Source of the DNA: VFZP01 sp043755595
GTDB lineage: Bacteria; Acidobacteriota; Terriglobia; Bryobacterales; Bryobacteraceae
DNA: 64,000 nucleotides
Direction: 5' to 3'
Assembly: GCA_043755595.1 (NCBI GenBank)
Contig: JAYUSQ010000294.1
Coordinates: forward strand, 1-64,000
Of this stretch, positions 50,692-58,887 are shown piece after piece (the stretch's first letter is position 1; each line of letters opens with the position of its first letter). The notes beneath the pieces are model-generated. The model did not search any database. It was not told the origin of the DNA and saw only the letters and a program-made list of their open reading frames with translations. The translations under genes were made by a program, and so were the position numbers.

Positions 50692-51984
50692 ATGACATTG
50701 ACAATGACGACGAAGGCAATGATCCATCGCCGGGCGCTCGCCCTGCTTTGCGCGATGCCGATGCTGGCTCCTGCGGCGAATCTGCCGGTGGCGGGGAAGG
50801 CCGAGGAACTGGGTTTTTCCAGCGACCGGCTCAGGCGGATTCACGAGACCATACAACAGCACATTACTGCACACGACATCACCGGGGCGGTGACACTGGT
50901 GATGCGCAAAGGGCGCCTCGCGCATTTTGAGGCGCATGGAATGGCCGACGTCGAGTCGAAAAAGCCTATGACGAAGGATGCGCTGTTCCGGATCTGGTCG
51001 ATGTCGAAGCCAGTGACCGGAGTTGCGATTCTGATGCTCATGGAAGAAGGCAAGGTCCGGCTGAACGATCCCGTCTCGCGATTTATTCCCGAATTCAAAG
51101 GCATGAAAGTCGCGATGCTGCAGCAGAGCGAAGGCGGGGCGCCGCCGGCGCCTTCTGCTAGAGTCGAGTTTTCGACCATAGACGCCAAGCGCGAAATCAC
51201 GATTCAGGATCTGCTCACGCATGTCTCGGGGCTCGGGTCCGGCCGGGCCAGCGGCGCGGAGATTGCTAAGCTGACCGACACCAAACGCATTGGCAAAACG
51301 TTGGCCGACGTGATTCCCTTGTGGGGAAGGACGCCGCTCGACTTTCAGCCAGGGTCACGTTACACCTATAGCCCGCTGGCGGCGTTCGACACACTCGGCC
51401 GCTTGGTGGAGATCGCCTCGGGCATGCCTTTTGACCGGTTTCTGCGCGAGCGCATCTTCGATCCGCTTGGCATCAAAGAAGCCTTCTTCGTACCGGCCAA
51501 CGAAGCGCAGCGAGCGCGAATTCCCACCGTCTATCACCGGGCCGATGGAGCTTTGAAGGCGACCAAGGCGATCAACGAACTGTTTGAGCCCACCTACTTC
51601 TCCGGCGGCGGCGGATTGATGGCGACCACCGAAGAATACGCAAAGTTTGGAGCGATGCTGGCGGCGGGCGGCATTTGGAATGGCAAGCGGCTGCTGAGCC
51701 CGAAAACGGTCGAGTTGATGGGGTCCGTGTTCGTACCCGATACGTTGCCCGGTCGCGAGCCGGGGCGGGGTTATGGGTTGAGCGTGCAGGTGGTGAACGA
51801 TCCGGTGCGCGCCGGCTACCGTGTGGGAGAGGGCGCCTTCGGTTGGGATGGCGCCTACGGCACGCACTTCTGGGTGGACCCGAAAGAAAAGATCGTGGGC
51901 TTGATGATGATCCAGGTGGACAACTCCAACCGGCAGTTGGACCGCGATTTTGAGAACGCGGTCATGCAGGCCGTAGTCGAGTAA
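50692..51984 (+). CDS. Secreted serine hydrolase (class C beta-lactamase fold)
   Basis: A 430-residue protein of the beta-lactamase/transpeptidase-like group. Signal peptide at about 10-30 (RRALALLCAMPMLAPA); nucleophile motif SMSK (Ser-x-x-Lys) near residue 103; YSP in YTYSPLAAF as the Tyr motif; and GWDGAYGTHFWVDP at the third-motif position. Such enzymes are esterases, D-peptidases or beta-lactamase relatives; no substrate is clear. Start ATG at 50692; alternative ATGs at +15 and +27 bases would also keep the signal peptide. Confidence 0.88.
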   Translation: MTLTMTTKAMIHRRALALLCAMPMLAPAANLPVAGKAEELGFSSDRLRRIHETIQQHITAHDITGAVTLVMRKGRLAHFEAHGMADVESKKPMTKDALFRIWSMSKPVTGVAILMLMEEGKVRLNDPVSRFIPEFKGMKVAMLQQSEGGAPPAPSARVEFSTIDAKREITIQDLLTHVSGLGSGRASGAEIAKLTDTKRIGKTLADVIPLWGRTPLDFQPGSRYTYSPLAAFDTLGRLVEIASGMPFDRFLRERIFDPLGIKEAFFVPANEAQRARIPTVYHRADGALKATKAINELFEPTYFSGGGGLMATTEEYAKFGAMLAAGGIWNGKRLLSPKTVELMGSVFVPDTLPGREPGRGYGLSVQVVNDPVRAGYRVGEGAFGWDGAYGTHFWVDPKEKIVGLMMIQVDNSNRQLDRDFENAVMQAVVE

Positions 51985-52003
51985 TCACGGAGAGTCTCAG
52001 CGC

Positions 52004-53239
52004 TCAGTCCAATCTCTTTCCATCCGTTCCCCATCCTTTGGTGCAGAAGTGAGAAGCGCTCGAAGCCTGATACCGTACCTTGGCGAGCTCTGGAGTCTCC
52101 AGCTTCTGGTAGCCGCGGATGCGAGACTCAAGGGCGAAGTCCAACACGCCGCTGGTCATCAACGTTCGCTCCACAGGGTACGGCGCCTTGCCCGTCTCGA
52201 ACATGATCTCGATATTCTTTACCAGGCATCCGAAATGATGGTGGGGCCGGTAATTCTGCAGGTCCATCAGGGTCGTGACCGGCGTCGATTGGCCGTCCAC
52301 ATCAATCGCAACCGTGAAGTCTTCCAGCAGTCCCGTCATCAGAAACGCCGCTGCGGAAAGCCCATCGGCGTAGTCCACGATGAACACCGCAGGCGACTTT
52401 ACCTGTTGCCTCATATTGCCCTGCTTGCGGGTGTTGCTCCGCAGCAGCGCGGCTTCAAACAGCCGCTTCACCCAGCCGTTGTTCTCGATGTAATTCCAGC
52501 AGTCCTGGTTCTCCAGGCACTGAACTGAGCGCACGCCCGTTTCTCCGCCCTTGCGCCGCTCCACCATACATTGCAGCGCCTCAAGCACATGAAAGCCGTA
52601 GATGTCGAGCCCGCTGTAGGAAATGGCGACCGCATGTTTATACCCAGCCCCGAACGGAGCGTCGATGGCGGGTTCGCGCCGCGCCACGGGCGCCGATGAT
52701 CCGGCGAGCATCGGAAAGTGCAGCTCCCGTGAAATCTCCACCATCCGGCGCGCCTGCCGGAAGTTCCAGGACAGGTGTTTATCGTTGAACACCGGAACGG
52801 ATCGTCGGCTCTGGCGGAACACGTCGGTAATCTTGAGAAACATCTCGAAGCGTGGATAAAGCGTCTGTTGCTTGTCGTTCATCGGATAGTCGCCGTGCTC
52901 TCCAATGAGCAGGACGCCATCCACCGCCAGCTTTTCGCCCCCCAGCGTCAGCGCTTCCTCCACGGTGCGAAAAATCGGCGTCTTGTACTTGGCTGCGCGC
53001 TCGCGGCTCATGTCGTTCTTGGGGACGTGTTCGGTGAAGATCGAGACGATCTTCGAGCGCGGATAAGGCGGTTGGTCGTCCTGATTGTAGCCTTCCAGAT
53101 ACTTGCCCACCACCACGTCGGCATGAGAGCCGCTCCAATACTCGGTGATGATCGCGGCGATCTTTTTGGGTTCAACGGCGGCGGCGGGGAGATAGGCGGC
53201 CGAGGCGCCGGAAGCGGCAATGAATGTTCTTCGGTTCAT
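52004..53239 (-). CDS. Exported protein of unknown function (Tat-type)
   Basis: A 411-residue protein I do not recognise as a named family. MNRRTFIAASGASAAYLPAAA is a Tat-type signal. The body is alpha/beta with repeated ITEYWSGSHADVVV, VDGVLLIGEHGDYP, FNDKHLSWNF and YSGLDIYGFHVLEALQ segments and a conserved-looking His-rich PHHHFGCLVKN near residue 335. The VDGVLLIGEHGDY stretch looks like a Rossmann-type site, perhaps of an oxidoreductase, but this is only suggestive. It stands between serine hydrolase and TonB genes, converging on the former. Confidence 0.65.
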   Translation of the reverse strand: MNRRTFIAASGASAAYLPAAAVEPKKIAAIITEYWSGSHADVVVGKYLEGYNQDDQPPYPRSKIVSIFTEHVPKNDMSRERAAKYKTPIFRTVEEALTLGGEKLAVDGVLLIGEHGDYPMNDKQQTLYPRFEMFLKITDVFRQSRRSVPVFNDKHLSWNFRQARRMVEISRELHFPMLAGSSAPVARREPAIDAPFGAGYKHAVAISYSGLDIYGFHVLEALQCMVERRKGGETGVRSVQCLENQDCWNYIENNGWVKRLFEAALLRSNTRKQGNMRQQVKSPAVFIVDYADGLSAAAFLMTGLLEDFTVAIDVDGQSTPVTTLMDLQNYRPHHHFGCLVKNIEIMFETGKAPYPVERTLMTSGVLDFALESRIRGYQKLETPELAKVRYQASSASHFCTKGWGTDGKRLD

Positions 53240-53287
53240 CTTGTGTTGCCACCTGACATTCTACGCGGAGTCATCCGCCGTTGGGCT

Positions 53288-54799
53288 TTAGTTTCGGCGG
53301 ACAACCACCAGCCAATCCTCCGAGGGACTCTCGGGAGGGGCGCCCAAATCGACGCTGCTCGCTCCACCGCGAACGGAAACGAGCGCGCCCTTTTGCAGCG
53401 CACCACCGGCTCTGGGATTGAACCACCGTATGCTGAAGTTCCCGCCAACACCCGTCAGATCGCGCGAGGCAGCGCCGCCAGCCGGCAGATAAAGCAAATA
53501 AATCTCGCCCTTCTTCGTGAACGGGAACTTGCCATTGTCTGATGCGGCTCCTTCCATCTGCCAGAACGGGATCCGGTTCTCGCGAAAGAAGGTCAACGCA
53601 AAGGGTCCGGAAGAATTGTCCGGGCGATTGAAGAACATGCCGAAGCCACCGCGAATGGCGGTCTTAGCCTTGCCGAAAGGATCGTAGGCGAACCCGAAAC
53701 GAGGCGCCGTGGCGATGCCGGGCGTGTTGTAGAGCCCACGGGGAACGCTCTTGTCGAAAGCGGGAACCACTATCCCATTGGCCGCATCGCCGATTCCGGG
53801 CGCCAGCGCGCCAATCGCCGCGGCCGAGAATATTTCGTTCGTCCGCGGATGCACGCCGACGCGACGGCCGCCCACGAGGGCCGGTTGAATCAGCGCCGCC
53901 ATCTTCGAGGGGTCATATCGTGAGGGATCGAAGCCGGAAATACGGTCGCCGCGCTGCACGCGTGAGCCGATCCAATAGAACCGCGCGCCGATGTCCAAGG
54001 TGAGCCGGCGATTCACTTTCCAGTTGTCCTGAACATTGAACTGTTCGTGGCGTTTGAAGTAAGATGCCAGGCCGTGAAAATCCCGCGTACCTGACTTAGT
54101 GACGACTTGGACGTTGGCGCCGGAGTAGCGGCCGTATTCGGCCTGGAAGTTACTGAGCAGGATCTTCACTTCGGCGACGGAGTCCTGACTGACGGTCAGG
54201 AGCAGATTGCGCGAACTGCCGACCTGATTCAGGCCCATCCCGTCGACGGCGAGACTATTGGAATCCACACGATTGCCGTGGACGTTGCCCGACCAGCCGC
54301 GCGATACCAAATCCGGCTCATTCGGACTAACTACACCGGGCAAAAGTGTCAACAGACTCATCACGTTTCGGCCGCGAATCTGGATGTTTTCCACCTGGCT
54401 CGAGGTAATCACACCGGATCGCTCACTGCTGGCCGTTTGCACCACCGCGCCCTGAGAAACGACGCTGATTGTCTCGGTGACGGAGCCAATGGCCAGGGTA
54501 ATATCGCCGGTGGGCACCGTCTCCCCGGCCGGCAACGTCAGATTCGTCCGTTCCGCCACCTTGAATCCATCCGCTTTGACAGAGAGCTTGTAGGCTCCCG
54601 GGACCAGGTTGGTGAACCGGAAATCGCCTTGGAGGTCCGTGGCGATCTCGCGCGCGATCGACGTCGCTGTTTGCGTCAGAGTAACGGCGGCCCCGGCCAC
54701 GGGCAGGGCCGAAGAGTCGCGGACGGAACCGACGAGCGTGCTGGTAATCGTCTGCGCGTACGCGGACGCGATGAAGAGCGGCAGGACAAGATACTTCAT
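53288..54799 (-). CDS. Chimeric TonB receptor with a collagen-binding-like tail
   Basis: A 503-residue open frame built from unrelated segments. Residues about 1-267 are the start of an Oar-like receptor: signal peptide, carboxypeptidase-regulatory domain (STLVGSVRDSSALPVAG) and plug (VENIQIRGRNVMSLL). After YFKRHEQFN the frame jumps to VQDNWKVNRRLTLDIG, a late-barrel motif, skipping roughly 270 residues. From about SSGPFALTFF to the end it reads like the PF12904 collagen-binding domain of secreted glycosidases (IPFWQMEG, GEIYLLYLPAGG, SIRWFNPRAGG). It starts with GAAGG before the ATG, 15 bases from the truncated sulfatase. A full receptor would be over 1000 residues, so this is a deletion fusion. 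Confidence 0.75.
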   Translation of the reverse strand: MKYLVLPLFIASAYAQTITSTLVGSVRDSSALPVAGAAVTLTQTATSIAREIATDLQGDFRFTNLVPGAYKLSVKADGFKVAERTNLTLPAGETVPTGDITLAIGSVTETISVVSQGAVVQTASSERSGVITSSQVENIQIRGRNVMSLLTLLPGVVSPNEPDLVSRGWSGNVHGNRVDSNSLAVDGMGLNQVGSSRNLLLTVSQDSVAEVKILLSNFQAEYGRYSGANVQVVTKSGTRDFHGLASYFKRHEQFNVQDNWKVNRRLTLDIGARFYWIGSRVQRGDRISGFDPSRYDPSKMAALIQPALVGGRRVGVHPRTNEIFSAAAIGALAPGIGDAANGIVVPAFDKSVPRGLYNTPGIATAPRFGFAYDPFGKAKTAIRGGFGMFFNRPDNSSGPFALTFFRENRIPFWQMEGAASDNGKFPFTKKGEIYLLYLPAGGAASRDLTGVGGNFSIRWFNPRAGGALQKGALVSVRGGASSVDLGAPPESPSEDWLVVVRRN

Positions 54800-54814
54800 A
54801 GTGACCTTCAGATG

Positions 54815-55777
54815 TTACTTATTGACTGCGGCGCGCAGTGCCGCGCAGCGGGTTCGGAGTTTGGCGAGTGTGAGTTGGTGGGCGGAGTGTCCCGCGAGAT
54901 TATGGCGTTCCCCCGGGTCCTTCTCAAGGTCGAAGAGCTGTTCGAACGCCGGCGTTTCTTTGGTGTACCGGGCGTACTTCCATTGACGGGTGCGCACCGC
55001 CTCGCTCGGCGCAATCGGCAGACGCGGCGGGTTGGGGTTGTAGGTGTGCTCGTAGTACCAGTCGTCTCGCCCCGCGATTTTGCCGTCCTGCAGGATCGGT
55101 CCAAGACCGCGGCCCTGCATCGCTTCCGCAGGAGGAAGCCCGGCCAGTCCGAGGATCGTGGGCGCAATGTCTATATTTAGGGTCATCTGATCGCGCGTCC
55201 CGCCACGGGAGGCGACCGGCGCGCGCGGATCGCGAACGATGAGGGGAACCCGAATCGACTCCTCATACGGGATCCATTTGCCCCACAGACCATGCGCGCC
55301 CCGCAAAGAACCATTGTCGGAAGTGAAGATCACGACAGTGTTGCCGTCAAGGTTCAGCCTGCGTAGCGCGGCCATCACCTTCCCGACAGCTGCGTCCACT
55401 CCGCTCACCAGACGGTAACAGGTGCGGACGTCATCAAGGAATTTCTCCTCCGGCTGGGCCGGCCAAGCACCTGACTCCATGCCATTGAGCGACTTGCGCA
55501 AAAACTCGGGCAGCGCTTCAAACTCGGCCTTCGTGTATGTCGCAGGCGGATCTGGCTTTGCCGTGGCATAGGCGTTCGGATGACCAGGATCGAAGTAGTT
55601 GAAGGGGCCGTGGGGCTCTTTGAAGTTGAGCGAAATACAGAAGGGCTGCGCGGCCGGCGTCGACTCCAGAAACTCGATGGTCTTTTCGGTAATCAGCGGC
55701 GTGAGGTGACGGACCTTCCCGTCCACCGTTTGCTTAAAGTTGATCGAATGAGGAAATAATTGCAACCATCGAGACAT
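54815..55777 (-). pseudogene. Headless sulfatase (catalytic N-terminus missing)
   Basis: A 320-residue open frame equal to the middle and C-terminal parts of a type I sulfatase: FKEPHGPFNYFDP, VVIFTSDNGSLRGAHGLWGK (written in parts: VVIFTSDNG, GAHGLWGK), ELRDLEKDPGE-like end FDLEKDPGERHNL. The 5' part with the DDQ metal site and C-x-P-x-R formylglycine motif is absent, so it cannot be catalytic. It nevertheless has AGGAAGG 6 bases before its ATG. It precedes the chimeric receptor, so both may descend from one deletion-prone locus. Confidence 0.8.
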
Positions 55778-55813
55778 CGATACCTTCCTTTCCGTGTTAG
55801 CTACTCCAATGAG

Positions 55814-56320
55814 TCAGTTAGTGCATGAATTCTCGTCGCAGACATTGCACGAGGGGCAGACCGCAATTCCCGGTAAGTTACGCCCGATGTTTGCCCCTGC
55901 CCTGGACGGATCTGATGAGTACCGGTCATAGTGATTGGATGAGCAACCGGTCGGACAAAGTGGAAGTGGACTGTCATTCGCCATATACGATCCAGCGCAG
56001 TTTTCGTTTTGGCAACTATTCGCGAGAACGGTTGTTGGCGTCGACAATGTCGACAAGAAGGAGCGGATCGAGTTGACTATTCCGCTTCTCGGGCACGCCG
56101 ATATCGCAGATCTGCCGAAAGTATTCAGAACAACCGGACTTGGCGGGAGGCTGGCGAACACGCCGCTCAAGGCGGTTCCCATATGGTCAAGAAACGGTAC
56201 AATCTGTCTTGAATGTGTCTTTGCCGGGCCATCGGAAATACGGGCGATGGGAACGATTCCAAGGGCAATTAATGAAAGGCATCCCAAGACCAAGGGTAGT
56301 GCGCATGTTTTGCGAAGCAT
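55814..56320 (-). CDS. Small exported Cys-rich protein, unknown
   Basis: A 168-residue protein with a clear signal peptide (KTCALPLVLGCLSLIALGI) and GGAGGAAGCTC before the ATG, a strong ribosome site. The C-terminal third carries six or more cysteines in the pattern C-P-T-G-C ... C-P-S-C-N-V-C ... C, suggesting disulfides or metal binding outside the cell. No homolog is recognised. It starts in a region otherwise poor in genes. Confidence 0.6.
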   Translation of the reverse strand: MLRKTCALPLVLGCLSLIALGIVPIARISDGPAKTHSRQIVPFLDHMGTALSGVFASLPPSPVVLNTFGRSAISACPRSGIVNSIRSFLSTLSTPTTVLANSCQNENCAGSYMANDSPLPLCPTGCSSNHYDRYSSDPSRAGANIGRNLPGIAVCPSCNVCDENSCTN

Positions 56321-56598
56321 GAGCTTCCTCCGATCTGCGCTCTTTAAGGTATTCCATAAATTCGTTTCAATAGTAAGTGCTTTTTACGGGAAAATATCAT
56401 GGGCAGTACGCACTACGTTCCAGTAGATTGTCAACGCTTTTATTCCATGGGCGATCAATCCGTCCAACCAGCCTGCTCGAACAAAGACGCTCCTTATCTA
56501 ACGGCAGATGGTTCTCGAAGGAGCGCTGCACCGTTTGGACAATGAGGGCTTCAAAGTTCTCATTCAGAATCCAGATTCGTCCGTCACTTAGGCGGCGA

Positions 56599-56748
56599 TC
56601 ACTTCTTCGTACTCTCAAAAGATACTGGCGCTGGCACACACATTCGCACGGTGTTTCCCAGAGCCAAACGAAACACCCCTACAGGAGGGCCCGGAGGCTG
56701 GAGTAACGCCGAGACGAGGACGGTCGTATCGAGAACGACTCGGATCAT
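56599..56748 (-). pseudogene. Truncated PIN-domain toxin (VapC-like)
   Basis: A 49-residue frame starts MIRVVLDTTVLVSALL, the usual PIN-domain opening with the first catalytic Asp, and continues PPVGVFRLALG before degrading into FESTKK-stop. A whole PIN toxin is about 130 residues, so the C-terminal catalytic acids are lost. Its ATG overlaps the antitoxin stop (ATGA), typical of toxin-antitoxin operons. Confidence 0.7.
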
Positions 56749-56900
56749 GCACCGGGCCGCAGCGCCGCCTGGTGCCATACCTGCCGCGCGGCGGCAATCT
56801 CCGCCTCGATCTCATCCATGGGGCAACAGACCGAGTCCAGCCTCCCCCGCACTAGACCAAGATTTCCTGGTCTGCACGTCCGAATCTGAAAGAGTTTTTG
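56745..56900 (-). pseudogene. Antitoxin C-terminal relic
   Basis: An open frame without a good start ends DEIEAEIAAARQVWHQAA before its TGA. The helical, acidic end and ATGA coupling to the PIN fragment suit the end of an antitoxin. The DNA-binding head is not recognisable. Confidence 0.5.
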
Positions 56901-57119
56901 TTAGGTTCAAGGTAATCGTTCCTCCACCCTAGATCAGCGGATTCCTGCGAGATATCGAGAAGCGGCGCCTTAGGCGGGAGATTGGAGCTGGCCCCCGTTC
57001 ACCCGCAAGCCAAAAATATTTCGCTCCGCCAAACCCCGCCGTCCCTCAACCACTTACGGCAATCTCCCCGCCGAGCATCAAGCCGCCGCCCAAACCAGCC
57101 ACTCCACAATATGGGCGTT

Positions 57120-58244
57120 ATGTCCACCCCTACCTCGACCCGCCGCATCGAAGCCAATCGCCGCAACGCCCAGCTATCCACCGGCCCGCGCACGCCCGAA
57201 GGCAAAGCCCGCGTCTCGCGCAATCGCACCACGCACGCCCTCGCGGGCAAGGGCCACACGATTCTCCCCGGAGAAGACGCCGAGGCCTATGATCGTCTCC
57301 TCGCCGCGCTCGTCGATGAGCACGATCCCGCTGGCGAAACCGAACAGCACCAGGTGGAACTCCTCGCCCACAATCAATGGAAACTCCGCCGCGCCGCGCA
57401 GATGGAAATCGAAGCGTTCGAGGATTCCCTCTCGCCCGAAACCGGCCGCCTCGCGTTGACCGACGCCGTCATGCGCGCCGCTCGCTACATGGCGTCGATC
57501 CGCCGGTCTTACACTCTCGCCCTCGCTGAGCTACGCCGTCTCCGCGCCGCTCCGGCCAGAACGATTCAAACCCAACGCGCCATCCTACCCAGTCTCGCGA
57601 TCCCGGATTCCAATCAGATAAAGGATGCCATCGAGCCCGATCGTGGACAGCGATTGGCGCGCATTTTGCCGCACAACGGGCTTAGCGTGGAACGCGATCC
57701 CGAGCCCCGCGATCCCGATCATCGGCAAGTCATTCGCACCATCGCCGACGGCGATACATTGCTCCAGGCCGATGCCCTCGCGCTCGGCGAGTTCGCGCAA
57801 CCGCCGCGCCTTCACCTGGCCGTCGACAATTTCGCTGGTGACTTCGCCGGTCACCAGGCCATCGGCGATCTCCAGCGAATTGGCGTAGAGATAATCGATC
57901 CCCAGCCGTTGCCGGATCCGCTCGCCGAAGTAAGTGAAACCGCCCGACAGAATCGCGGTCTTGTAGCCGAGCGAACGCAGTGTGGAGATCAAACGTTCGG
58001 CCCCGTCCATCAGCGGGATGCGAGCGGCAACGCGCTCGAGCGCTTCGACCGGCAGGCCCTTCAGCAGCCGCACACGCTCGCGGAAAGCAGCCGGGAAGTC
58101 GAGTTCGCCGCGCATGGCTGCGGCGGTGATCTTCGCGACGCGCTCGCCGACGCCCGCTTCCTTGGCCAACTCGTCGATCACTTCGACGGGGATCAACGTC
58201 GAGTCCATATCGAAGACCACCAGACGCCGGTTGCGGCGGTATAG
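57120..58244 (+). CDS. Small 'STGPRTPEGK' family protein, running antisense through serB
   Basis: The real portion is about 57120-57590: RRIEANRRNAQLSTGPRTPEGKARVSRN (in parts: EANRRNAQLSTGP, RTPEGKARVSRN), then HALAGKGH, and a helical region to about residue 157. This is a widespread Acidobacteria/Verrucomicrobia family of unknown function. The frame then stays open for 218 further codons directly antisense to serB, where no stop occurs until 58244. The C-terminal part is probably not meaningful protein. Either the gene lost its stop at the convergent junction or a readthrough fusion is made. Start ATG at 57120 or 57111. Confidence 0.6.
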   Translation: MSTPTSTRRIEANRRNAQLSTGPRTPEGKARVSRNRTTHALAGKGHTILPGEDAEAYDRLLAALVDEHDPAGETEQHQVELLAHNQWKLRRAAQMEIEAFEDSLSPETGRLALTDAVMRAARYMASIRRSYTLALAELRRLRAAPARTIQTQRAILPSLAIPDSNQIKDAIEPDRGQRLARILPHNGLSVERDPEPRDPDHRQVIRTIADGDTLLQADALALGEFAQPPRLHLAVDNFAGDFAGHQAIGDLQRIGVEIIDPQPLPDPLAEVSETARQNRGLVAERTQCGDQTFGPVHQRDASGNALERFDRQALQQPHTLAESSREVEFAAHGCGGDLRDALADARFLGQLVDHFDGDQRRVHIEDHQTPVAAV

Positions 58245-58808
58245 ATCGTCCCGTTGAAACGCGATGTCAATCTCATGTTCATGCGTGATCGCCATGAAGG
58301 CCGCGCGCATCCCCGCTTCGTCGCTCGGCTCGCCGCTCACTGTGAATTCGATACAGGCGCGGCTTCCGGTTTGCACTTCCAGCGCCGGCCGGCCCGACAG
58401 GCGCTCGATCTGTTCGATGTTGAGCGCCTGCCCCGAAATCACGCGCGATACGGCGGCGAGATGCTCACCCAGAATCGCCGGTCCAAGCACAGTCACAATC
58501 GACCGTCTTCTCGATTGGCTGGCCACCCAGTGCAAATATTCTTCCGGCGACGAAGCCGAAAAATGTACTTGCACGTTGAGCTCGTGCGCCTTCAACAGCA
58601 ACTGTGCGAGCATCGGCGACGAACGAGCGGCTTGGTCGAGTTCGATCAGAATCCCAAGCGCCAGCGCGTTGTGAATTACCGCTTGGCCGATGTCGAGAAT
58701 TCGCACGCCATGCTCGGCCAGGATGCTGGTTAACGCATGGGTGAGTCCCGGGCGATCCGGGCCGGTAATCTGAATGAGGAGGACGCCGGCTTCGGGCGAA
58801 AAAGGCAT
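57585..58808 (-). CDS. serB: Phosphoserine phosphatase with two ACT domains
   Basis: Final enzyme of serine synthesis (phosphoserine to serine). A 407-residue form with two N-terminal ACT-like domains (ITGPDRPGLTHALTSILAEH near 13-32; a second about 100-185) and a C-terminal HAD phosphatase: FDMDSTLIPVEVIDELA (nucleophile Asp), SGGFT and GDGANDLPM. The ACT domains suggest serine feedback. It is transcribed convergently with the neighbouring small gene, and their reading frames overlap by 660 bases. Confidence 0.95.
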   Translation of the reverse strand: MPFSPEAGVLLIQITGPDRPGLTHALTSILAEHGVRILDIGQAVIHNALALGILIELDQAARSSPMLAQLLLKAHELNVQVHFSASSPEEYLHWVASQSRRRSIVTVLGPAILGEHLAAVSRVISGQALNIEQIERLSGRPALEVQTGSRACIEFTVSGEPSDEAGMRAAFMAITHEHEIDIAFQRDDLYRRNRRLVVFDMDSTLIPVEVIDELAKEAGVGERVAKITAAAMRGELDFPAAFRERVRLLKGLPVEALERVAARIPLMDGAERLISTLRSLGYKTAILSGGFTYFGERIRQRLGIDYLYANSLEIADGLVTGEVTSEIVDGQVKARRLRELAEREGIGLEQCIAVGDGANDLPMIGIAGLGIAFHAKPVVRQNARQSLSTIGLDGILYLIGIRDRETG

Positions 58809-58852
58809 GAACTTCTATTTTAGAGCGAGAGGGAAAGGCCCAGCATTGTAGG

Positions 58853-58883
58853 GCAAGTTTCAACTTGCGGAGGGCTTCAGCCC
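58853..58883. terminator. Paired hairpins after the outer-membrane gene
   Basis: Two stacked perfect inverted repeats: GCAAGTT with AACTTGC (58853-58868), then GGGCT with AGCCC (58872-58883), both with TC as the loop. They lie just beyond the stop of the minus-strand outer-membrane gene. Similar paired motifs occur as repeats in related genomes, so terminator or REP-like identity is possible. Confidence 0.45.
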
Positions 58884-58887
58884 GACT

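Larger units (their letters stand above)
56321..57110. other. Gene-poor region with toxin-antitoxin relic
   Basis: No intact gene was found. It holds a truncated PIN toxin and antitoxin end (listed separately) on the minus strand. From 56397 to 56598 only short frames with no recognisable family occur. From 56900 to 57110 nothing is seen beyond the leader of the next gene. Confidence 0.6.
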
